Shown: positions 23,216-32,311 of the stretch, in pieces
How the letters are laid out: every line of letters starts with the position of its first letter
Numbering within the stretch: position 1 is the first letter of the stretch
Program-made: the position numbers and the translations under genes
NCBI GenBank assembly: GCA_004295045.1
Contig: SHND01000071.1
Span: forward strand, 1-64,000
DNA length: 64,000 nt
Source: Chloroflexota bacterium
GTDB taxonomy: Bacteria > Chloroflexota > Anaerolineae > UBA4142 > SHND01
Direction: 5' to 3'
Notes under the pieces: generated by a model
The model's database searches: none
What the model saw: the letters and a program-made list of their open reading frames with translations, nothing else
What the model was told of the DNA's origin: nothing

Positions 23216-23293
23216 AGGGCGTTTTAACCCCTTTCCAATCGAAAAACGTTATGCTTGATTTGAAACTTTTCTGAAAAATTGCCGTGTATTACT

Positions 23294-23953
23294 ATGAACA
23301 TGACTGCTGCCTTTTCACCCCTTTCGTGGAAGACCCTGTTCGCCGCACACGTTGAGACCGCGCGCCGTCGTTGGCATTCAACAGCGGCGGTGGCTGAAAG
23401 CATCGTCGCCGCAACCGAGGCGGAACTTGTTACAAAACATCTCGCGGGCGACCCGCACGCGTTTGCGGAATTGGTGAAACGCTACACCAACGCGATCTAT
23501 AACGTCACGTATCGTTTCACGAATGATGCGCACGAAGCGGAAAATTTAACGCAAGAAACATTTTTGCGCGCGTGGAACGTGCTGCCGCGCATCGCCCTCG
23601 ATAAACCGCTCAAACCATATTTTGTAAAAATCGCGGTGAATTTGTGCCGCGATTGGGCGGCGCAAAAAAAGATTGCATTCGAGTTGCCGCTCGAGACGGA
23701 AAGCGAAACCGCGTACGCCGATGAAACGAGCGACCCACTGCGCGCGGTGAGTGATGAGGAATTGCGCGAACGCGTGCGCGCCAAGCTGGATGAATTGCCG
23801 GCGCTGCTTCGTACGGTGATCACGCTGCGCTACACCGAAGAAATGTCATACGAAGAAATGGCAGCCGCGCTCGATTTGCCAATCAACACCGTGCGAACGC
23901 ATCTGCATCGGGCGAAAATGCGCTTGCGTGAATTGTTGGAGCAAGAGAGATGA
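23294..23953 (+). CDS. ECF RNA polymerase sigma factor
   Basis: 219 aa from ATG 23294 (a TTG at 23279 gives 224 aa; neither has a good ribosome-binding site). Region 2 is clear (HAFAELVKRYTNAIYN, then AENLTQETFLRAW), followed by region 4 (LPALLRTVITLRYTEEMSYEEMA, then INTVRTHLHRAKMRLRELL). An extra basic segment of about 40 residues precedes region 2. It directs transcription of a specific regulon; the overlapping downstream gene is the likely anti-sigma factor. No region-3 or C-terminal sensory extension. Confidence 0.92.
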   Translation: MNMTAAFSPLSWKTLFAAHVETARRRWHSTAAVAESIVAATEAELVTKHLAGDPHAFAELVKRYTNAIYNVTYRFTNDAHEAENLTQETFLRAWNVLPRIALDKPLKPYFVKIAVNLCRDWAAQKKIAFELPLETESETAYADETSDPLRAVSDEELRERVRAKLDELPALLRTVITLRYTEEMSYEEMAAALDLPINTVRTHLHRAKMRLRELLEQER

Positions 23954-24393
23954 CAGACGACAGACAACCCTTTGTTCCTCAAGACAAGCTCCCAATCGAG
24001 GAACGCATTGAGAACGCGCTGAGAGAAATTGAACGCGTCAAGCCGACTGCTGATTTGTCCGCGCGCATCATCGCCGCATTGCCGAACGAAGCAAAACATC
24101 CGAACGCGGCGCTGCAACCTTGGCTCGTCGTTTCAATGTTGTTGGCGGCGATGATTGGTTTTGCATCGGCGTACCAGACCGCGTTCACCTTGCGCGCCAA
24201 CGGCGCGTTCGATCTCGTCTCGTACTATACCGCGCAGCCCGAAATCGTGACGATGTATCCGAGTCAAGCGTGGGGCGCGTTGGCGGCGGCGATTCCGTGG
24301 ATGACGGTGTTGTTGAGTTTGATGATGTTGGTGGTCGCGTTCGTGTTGACGTATCGTTGGACGAGTGGTATTCGCGCACGCGCGTCGGGATAA
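23950..24393 (+). CDS. Two-helix membrane protein, probable anti-sigma factor
   Basis: 147 aa. Overlaps the sigma gene by 4 nt (ATGA), so it is translationally coupled. The N-terminal 55 residues are hydrophilic and cytoplasmic (PIEERIENALREIERVKPTADLSARI), which resembles the zone where anti-sigma domains bind, but no HxxxCxxC zinc motif is present. Two transmembrane helices follow (about 58-80 and 115-137). Anti-sigma identity is inferred from position and topology only. Confidence 0.7.
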   Translation: MTDDRQPFVPQDKLPIEERIENALREIERVKPTADLSARIIAALPNEAKHPNAALQPWLVVSMLLAAMIGFASAYQTAFTLRANGAFDLVSYYTAQPEIVTMYPSQAWGALAAAIPWMTVLLSLMMLVVAFVLTYRWTSGIRARASG

Positions 24394-24397
24394 TTGT

Positions 24398-24895
24398 ATG
24401 TGGACGCGTTTTACCTTTTGGCTGAAAAATTCTGTCTCGGTGCTGCATCTGGCGACGCTGGTGATTTTCTGTTTGCTGCTCGGATCGTCCTTTGCGCTCG
24501 GCGCGTTCTTGGGGCGCAGCCGCAATGCTTTGCCGCCGAACCAAGCGCCGTGGACGCAGCCAATGGATGATGCAGTCGGTCCGCTTCCGCCGCGCGGCAG
24601 GTTCGGCGCGATTGATTCGATTCAAGGCAACCTGATTCGCATCCGCGATCCGCGCAGTGGCAAAACCTGGAACGTGCGGACGCGCCAAGATACGGTGATT
24701 GAATTTGGCAGGCATCGGCGCATTCCGTTCGACAACTTGCGCGTCGGACAGCGGATTTTTGTGACCGGCATGCCGGACGAGTCGAATGCGGCGAATGAAT
24801 TTGATGCGGATTTTATCGGAGTGGTTTTGGGACAGCCGCAAAGATTTGTGAGACCCGCGATGGAACCGATGTGGTGTTGGGAATGTGCTGATTAA
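24398..24895 (+). CDS. Membrane-anchored DUF5666-like protein
   Basis: 165 aa. Starts 5 nt after the preceding gene. One N-terminal transmembrane helix (about 14-38) and an extracytoplasmic domain with a DUF5666-type OB-like fold: GAIDSIQGNLIRIRDPRSGKTWNVRT and a NLRVGQRIFVTGMPDES loop, followed by ADFIGVVL. Such domains occur in exported proteins of unknown function next to sigma/anti-sigma genes. A Cys-containing tail (MWCWECAD) ends the protein. Confidence 0.65.
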   Translation: MWTRFTFWLKNSVSVLHLATLVIFCLLLGSSFALGAFLGRSRNALPPNQAPWTQPMDDAVGPLPPRGRFGAIDSIQGNLIRIRDPRSGKTWNVRTRQDTVIEFGRHRRIPFDNLRVGQRIFVTGMPDESNAANEFDADFIGVVLGQPQRFVRPAMEPMWCWECAD

Positions 24896-24944
24896 GTTCG
24901 TTGTATGAGGTTTGCTCCGCCATTATTTTCTCATGGAGGTCATG

Positions 24945-25949
24945 ATGACAAAGGCACGTGTGATTGGATTAAGTCTTGGAATTGTTTTGATTTTGGGAGC
25001 GTTCGGCATTGTCTTGTGGCAAAGCGCCAACATGCCGACGACCGGCGTGGCATTGGCGCAAGGCGCGGCAACAGCAACGCCGGGCGCCGGCGCGCAAGCA
25101 ACGCCCGCGCCACAGCAACAGCAAAAAGATTCGCAGAATCAACAGATCGGCGACGCATTCTGGACGCTGCTCGCGGGCAAGCTGGGCGTCAGCGCGGATG
25201 ATTTGAAAGCCAAAGCGGTCGAAGCGCGCAAAGAAATGATTGACCAGGCGGTCAAAGATGGACGCGTCACGCAAGAACAAGCGGATGCGATCAAAGCGCG
25301 CATTGATGCGAACGACATCATCGCGCCGATCTCGCTTGGCGGGTTCGGTTCGCAGCGCAAGCAAAATACGCCCGGCGGCAATCAACGCACCCCCAATACA
25401 CCGGGTGGTAATCAACATACACAGCCGCAGCAAGGTCAAGGCAATGGTGCTGGTCCATTCGGCAATCGCCGCCCCGGCGGCATGTTCGGATTCGGCGGCA
25501 TGGGCGCAAACTTGCAGGAATTGAACGCCGTTGCCGGCGCGTTGAAACTGGAACCGAAAGCGTTGGTTGAACAACTGAGTCAAGGAAAAACGCTCGCCGA
25601 CGTCGCCAAAGCGCAAGGCGTGGATGAAGCAACGGTCAAGCAAGCGATCATTGAATATCGTACAAGCCAAATTGATCAACTGGTCGCGCTCGGCGTACTT
25701 TCCGAAGTGCAAGCGAACGCGCTCAAAGCGCGGCTGACGCCTGACAACATTGATCTCTCGCGCGGTTTTCGTTTCAATTTCCGCAATGCGCCGGGACAAC
25801 AAGATTCCTCGCACATGATGCCCGATTTTGGAATGGGCGAAGGATTCCAATTTTCGCCGCAAGATATGCAAAACATGTTTGGACAAATGTTTGGCGGCGC
25901 AAACGGTGGATCAATGCAAATGCCGCAAGGCAATCTTCAAACGCAATAA
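24945..25949 (+). CDS. Exported helical-repeat protein, unknown function
   Basis: 334 aa from ATG 24945 (GGAGG 5 nt upstream; another ATG at 24942). An N-terminal signal/anchor helix (about 5-26) is followed by an Ala/Thr/Pro/Gln linker. Two related helical modules are seen, about 67-125 (FWTLLAGKLGVSADDLKAK, DGRVTQEQADAIKARI) and about 190-268 (GALKLEPKALVEQLSQG, LGVLSEVQANALKARL), separated by a Gly/Asn/Pro-rich linker with a NTPGGNQ repeat. The C-terminus is Gly/Met/Phe-rich. This module pattern is seen in exported proteins of Gram-positive-type bacteria and Chloroflexota, without known function. Last gene of the sigma operon. Confidence 0.7.
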   Translation: MTKARVIGLSLGIVLILGAFGIVLWQSANMPTTGVALAQGAATATPGAGAQATPAPQQQQKDSQNQQIGDAFWTLLAGKLGVSADDLKAKAVEARKEMIDQAVKDGRVTQEQADAIKARIDANDIIAPISLGGFGSQRKQNTPGGNQRTPNTPGGNQHTQPQQGQGNGAGPFGNRRPGGMFGFGGMGANLQELNAVAGALKLEPKALVEQLSQGKTLADVAKAQGVDEATVKQAIIEYRTSQIDQLVALGVLSEVQANALKARLTPDNIDLSRGFRFNFRNAPGQQDSSHMMPDFGMGEGFQFSPQDMQNMFGQMFGGANGGSMQMPQGNLQTQ

Positions 25950-25953
25950 AAAG

Positions 25954-25991
25954 AAAACGGTTCTTTGGGCTCACCAAGGAACCGTTTTTTT
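25954..25991. terminator. Terminator after the exported repeat protein
   Basis: About 15-bp stem with one G-T pair (AAAACGGTTC arm at 25954) and a run of seven T. The A-rich left side also makes it usable for the converging respiratory operon, which ends at 26041. Confidence 0.85.
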
Positions 25992-26040
25992 ATTGAATAC
26001 CGCTTTCGTTATTTGAGCCGCGCAGTTGCAGTGCGCAACG

Positions 26041-26340
26041 TTAGGGCGCTGTGCCGAGGACCCAGCCGCGCGTGAGCGCATCGTCCATCGTCCCCAAAAT
26101 CAAAATGCCCAACCACAAGAGCCCCGCAAGCAACACGATGCGCGTCAAACCACTGCTGTAACGCAAGTGCATAAAAAAGAGCAGTATCAAGACGGCTTTT
26201 GCGCCGGCAATCGCCAGCGCGACGGGCGTATGCAAGATGCCCAAATCCATAAAGTACGCGCCAATCGTGAGCGCGGTGAGCAAGAGCAATGCGCCGCAGA
26301 CAATGAACAAGGTACGTGTAGGAATAATTGGTTCGGACAT
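26041..26340 (-). CDS. coxD: Cytochrome c oxidase subunit IV (prokaryotic type)
   Basis: 99 aa with three transmembrane helices (about 8-30, 36-56, 66-85). The motif AGAKAVLILLFFMHLRYSS is typical of the prokaryotic subunit IV family, which helps assembly of the oxidase. Last gene of the respiratory operon, one base after coxC. Confidence 0.9.
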   Translation of the reverse strand: MSEPIIPTRTLFIVCGALLLLTALTIGAYFMDLGILHTPVALAIAGAKAVLILLFFMHLRYSSGLTRIVLLAGLLWLGILILGTMDDALTRGWVLGTAP

Positions 26341-26341
26341 T

Positions 26342-27019
26342 TTACCTCGCGATCAAATACAACAGCGGTAACAGAAAAATCCAAATAATGTCTACAAAAT
26401 GCCAATACAAGCCCGTCATTTCAAGCGGCGTGTACGCATTGGGCTTGAAGTTGCCTAACAGCGCGCGCAGTATCATGATGCCGACGAGCGCAATGCCAAT
26501 TGATAAATGAATCGCGTGCACGCCGGTCATGGCAAAGTACAGCCAAAAAAATAATTGCACGTGACCCGCGCCTGCGCCCGTCAAGGTCCAGTTGAACACC
26601 GGCATTTCGCCATTCTGATAATGCAAAAAATACTCGTACCCTTTGATGACCATAAAAACGATGCCGAGCACTGCCGCCGCCAACAACCACAGCGCGAGTT
26701 GGGAACGCTTGGCGCTGGTGCGCGCGGCGTGAATGGCGAGCGCGATGCATAAACTGCTCACAATCAACACCGCCGTATTGATTCCGCCGAGCGCGAGGTC
26801 GAGATGCCGACTGCCTTCGGCGAACGCGGCGGGATAAAACGCGCGATAAACGGTGTACATCAAAAAGAGCGCGCCAAAGAGCATCAGCTCGGTCACGAGA
26901 AAAATCCACATGCCGAACACGCGCGTCGCGTGCTGTTGTTCGAGATTTTCGAATTGCAAGTCGGGCGCCGCGTGCGCACCGGAAGTTTCAACCGAGTGCG
27001 TGTCGCCCAACGCGTTCAT
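26342..27019 (-). CDS. coxC: Cytochrome c oxidase subunit III
   Basis: 225 aa. Membrane subunit of the proton-pumping oxidase with at least five helices. Family hallmarks are ATRVFGMWIFLVTELMLFGALF, KGYEYFLHY, a TGVHAIHLSIG segment and a LYWHFVDIIWIFLLPLLYL end. ATG 27019 is used; a TTG at 27043 with AGGA five nt upstream would add 8 residues and overlap the coxA stop, and may be the real start. Located between coxA and coxD. Confidence 0.93.
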   Translation of the reverse strand: MNALGDTHSVETSGAHAAPDLQFENLEQQHATRVFGMWIFLVTELMLFGALFLMYTVYRAFYPAAFAEGSRHLDLALGGINTAVLIVSSLCIALAIHAARTSAKRSQLALWLLAAAVLGIVFMVIKGYEYFLHYQNGEMPVFNWTLTGAGAGHVQLFFWLYFAMTGVHAIHLSIGIALVGIMILRALLGNFKPNAYTPLEMTGLYWHFVDIIWIFLLPLLYLIAR

Positions 27020-27035
27020 GGGGCGCAATGAGCTC

Positions 27036-28649
27036 TCAGCCAACTTTATCCTGCTTTCCCGGATAATGGTACGGACCTGTTGTGACGACCGGAATTTTTT
27101 CAAAATTATTCGCGGGCGGCGGCGATGACGTTTTCCATTCCAGCCCCGTCGCGTCCCATGGATTGGGTCCCGCCTGTTTTCCAAACCAGAGGGAGGGTAT
27201 TAAATACAATGCCGGCAGAATGTAACCTATGCCCAACAAGACCGCGCCGAGCGACGAAAGCATATTCAAGAATTGAAACTCTGGCGGATACGCCGCGTAT
27301 CGTCGCGGCATCCCTTCAAAGCCCAAAATGAATTGTGGAAAAAAGGTCGCGTTAAAGCCGATGAAAATAATAATCGCCGCGGCGCGCCCCCATTTCTCAG
27401 GATACATGCGTCCCGTCATTTTGGGCCACCAATAATGGAGTCCGCCAAAATATCCCATCACGGAACCGCCGACCATGATGTAGTGAAAATGCGCGACGAT
27501 AAAATACGTATCGGTGACATGCACATTCACGCCGAGCGCGGCGAGATACAAACCCGTCAAGCCGCCGATGGTAAAGAGACCGATAAAGCCCAGCGCGTAC
27601 AACATTGGCGTATCGTACGAGATGGAACCTTTGTACAGCGATGACGTCCAGTTGAATACTTTGATGGCGGACGGAATCGCGACGAGGTAACTGAACGCCG
27701 AAAACATCAATGCCGCATGAAGCGACATGCCCGAAACAAACATGTGATGTCCCCACACCAAAAAGCCCAACACGGCAATCGCGATGCTCGAAATCGCGAC
27801 AACTTTGTAACCAAACAAGCCCTTGTGCGCGAACGTGGGAATGATTTCGCTCACGACACCCATCGCGGGCAAGACCATGATGTAGACGGCGGGATGTGAA
27901 TAGAACCAAAAGAGATGTTGATACAACAAAGGGTCGCCGCCGAGCGCGGGGTCGAAAATGCCCACATGAAACAGGCGTTCCACCGCGACGAGAACTAACG
28001 TGATGGCAAGCACGGGCGTCGCGAGAACGAGAATGAGACTCGTCGCGTACAGCGACCACACAAAAAGTGGCAAGCGAAACCACGTCATACCGGGCGCGCG
28101 CAGTTTATGTGTCGTAACAATAAAATTGAGTCCGGTGAGAATACTGGAAAAACCCGCTATGAATACGCCCACCGTTGCCGCAACCACATGGGTCGGCGAC
28201 GCTGTGCTGTAAGGAGTGTAAAACGTCCAGCCCGTATCCACGCCGCCCGCAATCAACGCCCACAGCGTAACGCCCGCGCCGAGCATATAAATGTACCAAC
28301 TCAGTAGATTGATGCGCGGGAATGCCAAATCGCGGGCGCCGAGCATCAGCGGCAAAATGAAATTGCCGAGAATCGCAGGAATGGACGGCACGAGAAAGAA
28401 AAAGATCATGACGATGCCGTGCATCGTGAAAAGTTTGTTGTATGTTGCCGCATCTACCAAATCGGACGCGGGCGTGAACAATTCAATCCGCATCATCGTC
28501 GCCGCCGCGCCGCCGATGACAAACATGAGCGTAATCGAAACGAGATACAGGATGGCGATGCGTTTGTGGTCCGTCGTGAGCAGCCATGAACGGATGCCAT
28601 AATTGATATTCAAATAGGTATCTTGACGAGGTAACGTAATTGCGCTCAT
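27036..28649 (-). CDS. coxA: Cytochrome c oxidase subunit I (A2 type)
   Basis: 537 aa. Haem-copper subunit that reduces O2 to water and pumps protons. Twelve or so helices; low-spin haem ligand His77 (TMHG), CuB histidine His252 with Tyr256 in YSHPAVYIM, then GHHMF and VAHFHYIMVGG for the other CuB/haem ligands. The YSHP motif in place of the glutamate-bearing GHPEVY marks the A2 (YS-type D-channel) class, as in Thermus-type caa3 oxidases. Start overlaps the coxB stop by 4 nt. Confidence 0.96.
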   Translation of the reverse strand: MSAITLPRQDTYLNINYGIRSWLLTTDHKRIAILYLVSITLMFVIGGAAATMMRIELFTPASDLVDAATYNKLFTMHGIVMIFFFLVPSIPAILGNFILPLMLGARDLAFPRINLLSWYIYMLGAGVTLWALIAGGVDTGWTFYTPYSTASPTHVVAATVGVFIAGFSSILTGLNFIVTTHKLRAPGMTWFRLPLFVWSLYATSLILVLATPVLAITLVLVAVERLFHVGIFDPALGGDPLLYQHLFWFYSHPAVYIMVLPAMGVVSEIIPTFAHKGLFGYKVVAISSIAIAVLGFLVWGHHMFVSGMSLHAALMFSAFSYLVAIPSAIKVFNWTSSLYKGSISYDTPMLYALGFIGLFTIGGLTGLYLAALGVNVHVTDTYFIVAHFHYIMVGGSVMGYFGGLHYWWPKMTGRMYPEKWGRAAAIIIFIGFNATFFPQFILGFEGMPRRYAAYPPEFQFLNMLSSLGAVLLGIGYILPALYLIPSLWFGKQAGPNPWDATGLEWKTSSPPPANNFEKIPVVTTGPYHYPGKQDKVG

Positions 28650-29578
28650 GGTTGTTTGGCTCCCAATGATTTGATGTACGCGAGCAGTTGCAGCAATTGG
28701 TCTTCGTTCAGTTGTCCTTGAAACGAGGGCATGATGGGTTCGTAACCCTTGACCACATGCGCGTCGGGATTCAAAATGGATTCGCGAATATAGTTTTCAT
28801 CCGCGACAGTAGTTGTGCCGTCCGCGAATGTAACGGTGCGCCCAAACACGCCGGCAAGCGCGGGACCGCGTCCGCTGTTATCCGCCTTGTGACAGTTGAT
28901 GCAGCCAAATTGTGCAAAGAGATGTTCGCCTGCCTCCGCCGGCGTTTCTGCGTCGCCTTGACTCGACCACGTTTGAAAATCTTGCGGCGCCATCACCACC
29001 ACGTCGCCCACCATTCCCGAATGTAGAGTGCCGCAATATTCGGCGCAAAAGAGATGATAGGTGCCGGGCTGCGTTGCTTGAAACCACGCGGTCGTATAGC
29101 GCTGCGGCAGCACATCTTGTTTGACGCGAAACGCCGGCACAAAAAAACTGTGAATCATGTCTTGCGAGACCATCGTCAAGCGCACCGGTTCACCGAGAGG
29201 CACGTGCAGCGCATTGATCTCTCGCATTCCGTCTTGATGTTGAAATTCCCACATCCATTGTTTGGCGACGACATACACATCGCGCGCTTGCGCGGGCGGT
29301 GATGCCATCTCGAAATAAAGTCTTGCGCCCCATACAAAAATGCCCATCGCAATGAGCAATGGAATGACACTCCACGCGATTTCAAGACGCATTGAACCTT
29401 GGATTTGGTCGGCAACCAGATTTTCCGGGCGGCGGCGATACTTGTACCCAAAGTACACGATCAGTCCGGCAATGACGACCACGACGGCGACCGACATGGC
29501 GAGGAGGGTGAAAAAGAGCATGTCCACTTGGCTCGCCATCGTGGATGCTTCGTTCAAAAATTGAGAAAAATCAGGCAC
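28646..29578 (-). CDS. coxB: Cytochrome c oxidase subunit II fused to cytochrome c
   Basis: 310 aa. Two N-terminal transmembrane helices (about 20-44 and 65-86) and a CuA domain with His143, Cys178, Glu180, Cys182, His186 and Met189 (HLFCAEYCGTLHSGM). A C-terminal cytochrome c domain with CINCH (226-230) makes this a caa3-type subunit, so electrons can enter without a separate soluble cytochrome. The axial Met is likely in the PIMPSF region. First gene of the cox part, 74 nt after the SCO gene. Confidence 0.96.
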   Translation of the reverse strand: MPDFSQFLNEASTMASQVDMLFFTLLAMSVAVVVVIAGLIVYFGYKYRRRPENLVADQIQGSMRLEIAWSVIPLLIAMGIFVWGARLYFEMASPPAQARDVYVVAKQWMWEFQHQDGMREINALHVPLGEPVRLTMVSQDMIHSFFVPAFRVKQDVLPQRYTTAWFQATQPGTYHLFCAEYCGTLHSGMVGDVVVMAPQDFQTWSSQGDAETPAEAGEHLFAQFGCINCHKADNSGRGPALAGVFGRTVTFADGTTTVADENYIRESILNPDAHVVKGYEPIMPSFQGQLNEDQLLQLLAYIKSLGAKQP

Positions 29579-29585
29579 GACGAAA

Positions 29586-29670
29586 AAAAGGAAAAAGTTA
29601 AAAGTTCCAAGCTCAAAGCGCCATCAAAGGCGAAACTTTTAGCTTTTGACTTTTAGCTTTTAGCTTTGCG
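29586..29670. repeat. Heptanucleotide-periodic tract between SCO and coxB
   Basis: Two blocks with 7-nt period: GAAAAAG/TTAAAAG/TTCCAAG/CTCAAAG (29591-29618) and CTTTTAG/CTTTTGA/CTTTTAG/CTTTTAG/CTTTGCG (29636-29670). The right block extends into the last codons of the SCO gene. Confidence 0.7.
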
Positions 29671-30456
29671 TTTGAATTCAACTCGCCACATCACGAACAA
29701 AAATCCGCCGAGCGCCAAGACGCCCACAAGCGCGCCGAGCTGCACCGCGTTAAATGCCGCCGCGCTGTAGCGCCCTGCCGTCGGGTCATAGTGATAGCAA
29801 AACAAAAATACTTGGTCTACGGGCGAACCGATTTTGTTTTGGGATGCTTCGACCAACGCAAGCCGTACATCGCGCACGGAATAATCAATGCCGTACAAAT
29901 AACGCGCCACCTGACCTTGCGGCGTCAATACGATGATGCCCAACGGATGCGAATAATCATCGGCTTGCGCGTCATAAACGTACTCGAATCCAACAGTGCG
30001 CGCGAGCGTTTGAATCGTCGGTTCATCGCCTGTCAAAAAGTGCCAGCCCGCGTCCGTCGTCGCGCCGCTGTAGGCGTTTAACGCGAGTTGGCGTTTGTTC
30101 GCGGCAATGATGGGCGTGTCGCGCGGGTCAATGCTGACAGTGATCACATCAAACTCATTGCCGAGCGAAAAATTCAACTGCGCTAATGTCGCCGCCAAAT
30201 CTTGCAATTCGAGCGGACACAGATTTTCACAGCGCAAATAATTCAAAGTCAAAATGATGGGGCGTTTGCCAAAGTAATCGCCGAGCGTCACGCGTTGATT
30301 GCGTTCGTTTTGAAAGGTGAGCGCGCGCGGCACTTGGGCGTTCAACTTTTGCTCGAACGCAACGCCATTCAAATTCGGACCGTCGGCGCGCGCGGGAACG
30401 GTGGTCATGAGAAAAATGACCAGCAAAAAGCCAACGCGTACAAGCCACCGTTTCAT
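29653..30456 (-). CDS. SCO1/SenC-family copper chaperone for CuA assembly
   Basis: 267 aa. Thioredoxin-like protein that delivers copper to the CuA site of CoxB. A signal peptide (about 1-24), copper-binding Cys76 and Cys80 (CENLCP) and His170 (YSHPLG) are in place. A C-terminal hydrophobic helix (about 240-260) with a basic tail anchors it in the membrane, which is an addition to the simplest SCO layout but common in this group. Encoded next to coxB, overlapping the upstream gene by 4 nt. Confidence 0.93.
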   Translation of the reverse strand: MKRWLVRVGFLLVIFLMTTVPARADGPNLNGVAFEQKLNAQVPRALTFQNERNQRVTLGDYFGKRPIILTLNYLRCENLCPLELQDLAATLAQLNFSLGNEFDVITVSIDPRDTPIIAANKRQLALNAYSGATTDAGWHFLTGDEPTIQTLARTVGFEYVYDAQADDYSHPLGIIVLTPQGQVARYLYGIDYSVRDVRLALVEASQNKIGSPVDQVFLFCYHYDPTAGRYSAAAFNAVQLGALVGVLALGGFLFVMWRVEFKRKAKS

Positions 30457-31046
30457 GGAAACACCTGCTGTGGAACACGTCCCGAACTGGAACCAGAGGG
30501 CAAAACATTTCCCGCATCCTCGAATGTTTTGGTCGCGTCTTGCGGCGCAACGGGCAAACGCGGCTGCGTCAATTCCATCGCGCGTTCAATCGGAATGTGG
30601 GCGATGCCCGCGGCTTGGTCAATCCATCCATAGCTGTTCAACTGCGCGTCCGCGTGCGCTTGAATTTCATTGCGCGCCGTGCCGGGCACCGCTTCAAAGC
30701 GCGGTTGGGCGGGCAGAGTCACGTTGGGCGGCGGGACGAGCTGCGGCGGAAAGGGTTGGGGCAGCGCGATGCCGCCCATGAACCAGAATTGCAAACTCGT
30801 CACCAGCACCAACACCAACAGCGTCACCGCCAAAAAACCCACGCCGATTTTCAAAAGGGGACGCGCCGACAAATCGCGCCGTTCGTAGCGCGATGGCTCT
30901 TCCGTCTGTGATTCAGGCGGCGGCGCGGGCGCGTTTGGCACAGCTTGCGATACCGACATCGTGCCGACGAGCGCGCCCAAGATACTGCCTAACGTAACGG
31001 CAGCCAGCAACCTAAAAAAATTCGCGTTCCCTTTTTTCATTTGCAC
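30453..31046 (-). CDS. Membrane protein of the ACIII operon, unknown function
   Basis: 197 aa. Two hydrophobic helices (about 11-33 and 66-89), a Pro-rich linker, and a C-terminal extracytoplasmic stretch with ARNEIQAHADAQLNSYGWID and IAHIPIERAMEL. This C-terminal pattern is found in small proteins that accompany alternative complex III and cytochrome oxidase operons; the role is unknown but assembly or cytochrome contact are possible. The start is GTG 31046 or ATG 31040. Overlaps the SCO gene by 4 nt. Confidence 0.7.
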   Translation of the reverse strand: MQMKKGNANFFRLLAAVTLGSILGALVGTMSVSQAVPNAPAPPPESQTEEPSRYERRDLSARPLLKIGVGFLAVTLLVLVLVTSLQFWFMGGIALPQPFPPQLVPPPNVTLPAQPRFEAVPGTARNEIQAHADAQLNSYGWIDQAAGIAHIPIERAMELTQPRLPVAPQDATKTFEDAGNVLPSGSSSGRVPQQVFP

Positions 31047-31092
31047 CGGTGTCCCGCAACTGTTTCATCTTTGATAAAATGCGCGCGAGCAG

Positions 31093-32295
31093 CTATGCTG
31101 CTTTGCGCGGGGCGGCGCGCGTTTCGCGCGTCCATTCTTCCGCCTCTTGGATATGTTTGTTTGCTTCGATCAACAATGGACGCTTGCGCAATTCGCGCGC
31201 AAAGAGCGCGAGATATACGCCGCCCATTCCCAATGTCGTGATGACATCGAGCCACGTAATCACCAGCGTCGGTTCGAACACGGGAACGATGAGCCAAACG
31301 ACTTCGAGCCAGCGCGTAAGCACCAACATCAGCGCGACCAATCCGAGCAGCCACGTGTGACGTTTCACGCTGCGGAAAATGAGTAATCCGAACGGCAGCA
31401 CGAAATACAAGAGACCAACGACGAGCATGATGATTTGCCAGCCACCGTTCATGCGTTTCAGGTAATACGGAATCTCTGCCGCGAGATTGCCCATCCAGAT
31501 CAAGAGATATTGCGAAAAGGCGAGATACGCCCACGTCATTACGAACGCCAGCAGCACATTGCCGAGATCGTTCAGCAGCTGCGGCGACGAAACCGATGAA
31601 AGCGGCGGACGACGCGCGAGGATAACAAAGACGAGAATGACAAACGCAAAACTCGAAAGGACGCCGCCCATCGCGACGATGGCTGCGAAAATGGTCGAAT
31701 ACCACGCGGGTTCGAGCGACATGATCCAATCAATCGCCGCAAAAGTAACGGTAATGCCAAAGATGACGAGACCGAGCGCGCCCGCGCGCCGCAAGCGGTC
31801 TCGTTTGAGCGGGGTTGGGTTTTCTTCGAGCTCGCGCGACCACCGATTGAACAGAAATGCCATGCCGTTCCAAATGGCAAAATACAAAATTGTGCGCGCA
31901 ATGAAAAACGGAATGTTCAAGTACGGCGCCTGGTGCTGCGTCAGCGGGTCGCTTTGCATTTCCGGCTGCGCCCAGACGAACAGTGTCGGAATGCTCAGAT
32001 AGAGCGGCAAGCCAAGCAGCGTCAGCCACGGCAGCGTGCGCGCGCCTGCTTCCAAAATTCGCACCAACACCGCGCCCCACGCGCCGCTTGCTAAATGGTA
32101 GAGCATCAGAATTACGAGACAGCCGAGTCCGATGCCCAGCCAAAAGACGAACGCGACAAGATACGCGCGAAAGAACAACGCGGGAAAAATAAATGCCAAG
32201 ACAAACGAAAGCAGCAACAGCGCGCCGCCGCCCAACAACGCGATGCGCGCGGCGTGGCGTGAAACGAATCGAATAAAATTTCGGATGTGTTGCAT
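31093..32295 (-). CDS. actF: Alternative complex III subunit ActF
   Basis: 400 aa. Polytopic membrane subunit (about ten helices) of the quinol:electron acceptor oxidoreductase. Recognised from length, hydrophobicity, motifs such as NLAAEIPYYLKRMNGGWQ and PFGLLIFRSVKR, and its fixed place after the mono-haem subunit. The C-terminal tail is hydrophilic. ActF and the related ActC form the transmembrane part of the complex. Separated from actE by a 22-copy heptanucleotide array. Confidence 0.9.
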   Translation of the reverse strand: MQHIRNFIRFVSRHAARIALLGGGALLLLSFVLAFIFPALFFRAYLVAFVFWLGIGLGCLVILMLYHLASGAWGAVLVRILEAGARTLPWLTLLGLPLYLSIPTLFVWAQPEMQSDPLTQHQAPYLNIPFFIARTILYFAIWNGMAFLFNRWSRELEENPTPLKRDRLRRAGALGLVIFGITVTFAAIDWIMSLEPAWYSTIFAAIVAMGGVLSSFAFVILVFVILARRPPLSSVSSPQLLNDLGNVLLAFVMTWAYLAFSQYLLIWMGNLAAEIPYYLKRMNGGWQIIMLVVGLLYFVLPFGLLIFRSVKRHTWLLGLVALMLVLTRWLEVVWLIVPVFEPTLVITWLDVITTLGMGGVYLALFARELRKRPLLIEANKHIQEAEEWTRETRAAPRKAA

Positions 32296-32311
32296 AGCGA
32301 ATACGAAATAA

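Noticed and set aside
24185..24841. Long minus-strand frames opposite the sigma operon and many other GC-rich genes
   Set aside because: Antisense frames with Arg-rich, low-information translations; they follow from GC-rich codon use of the real genes.
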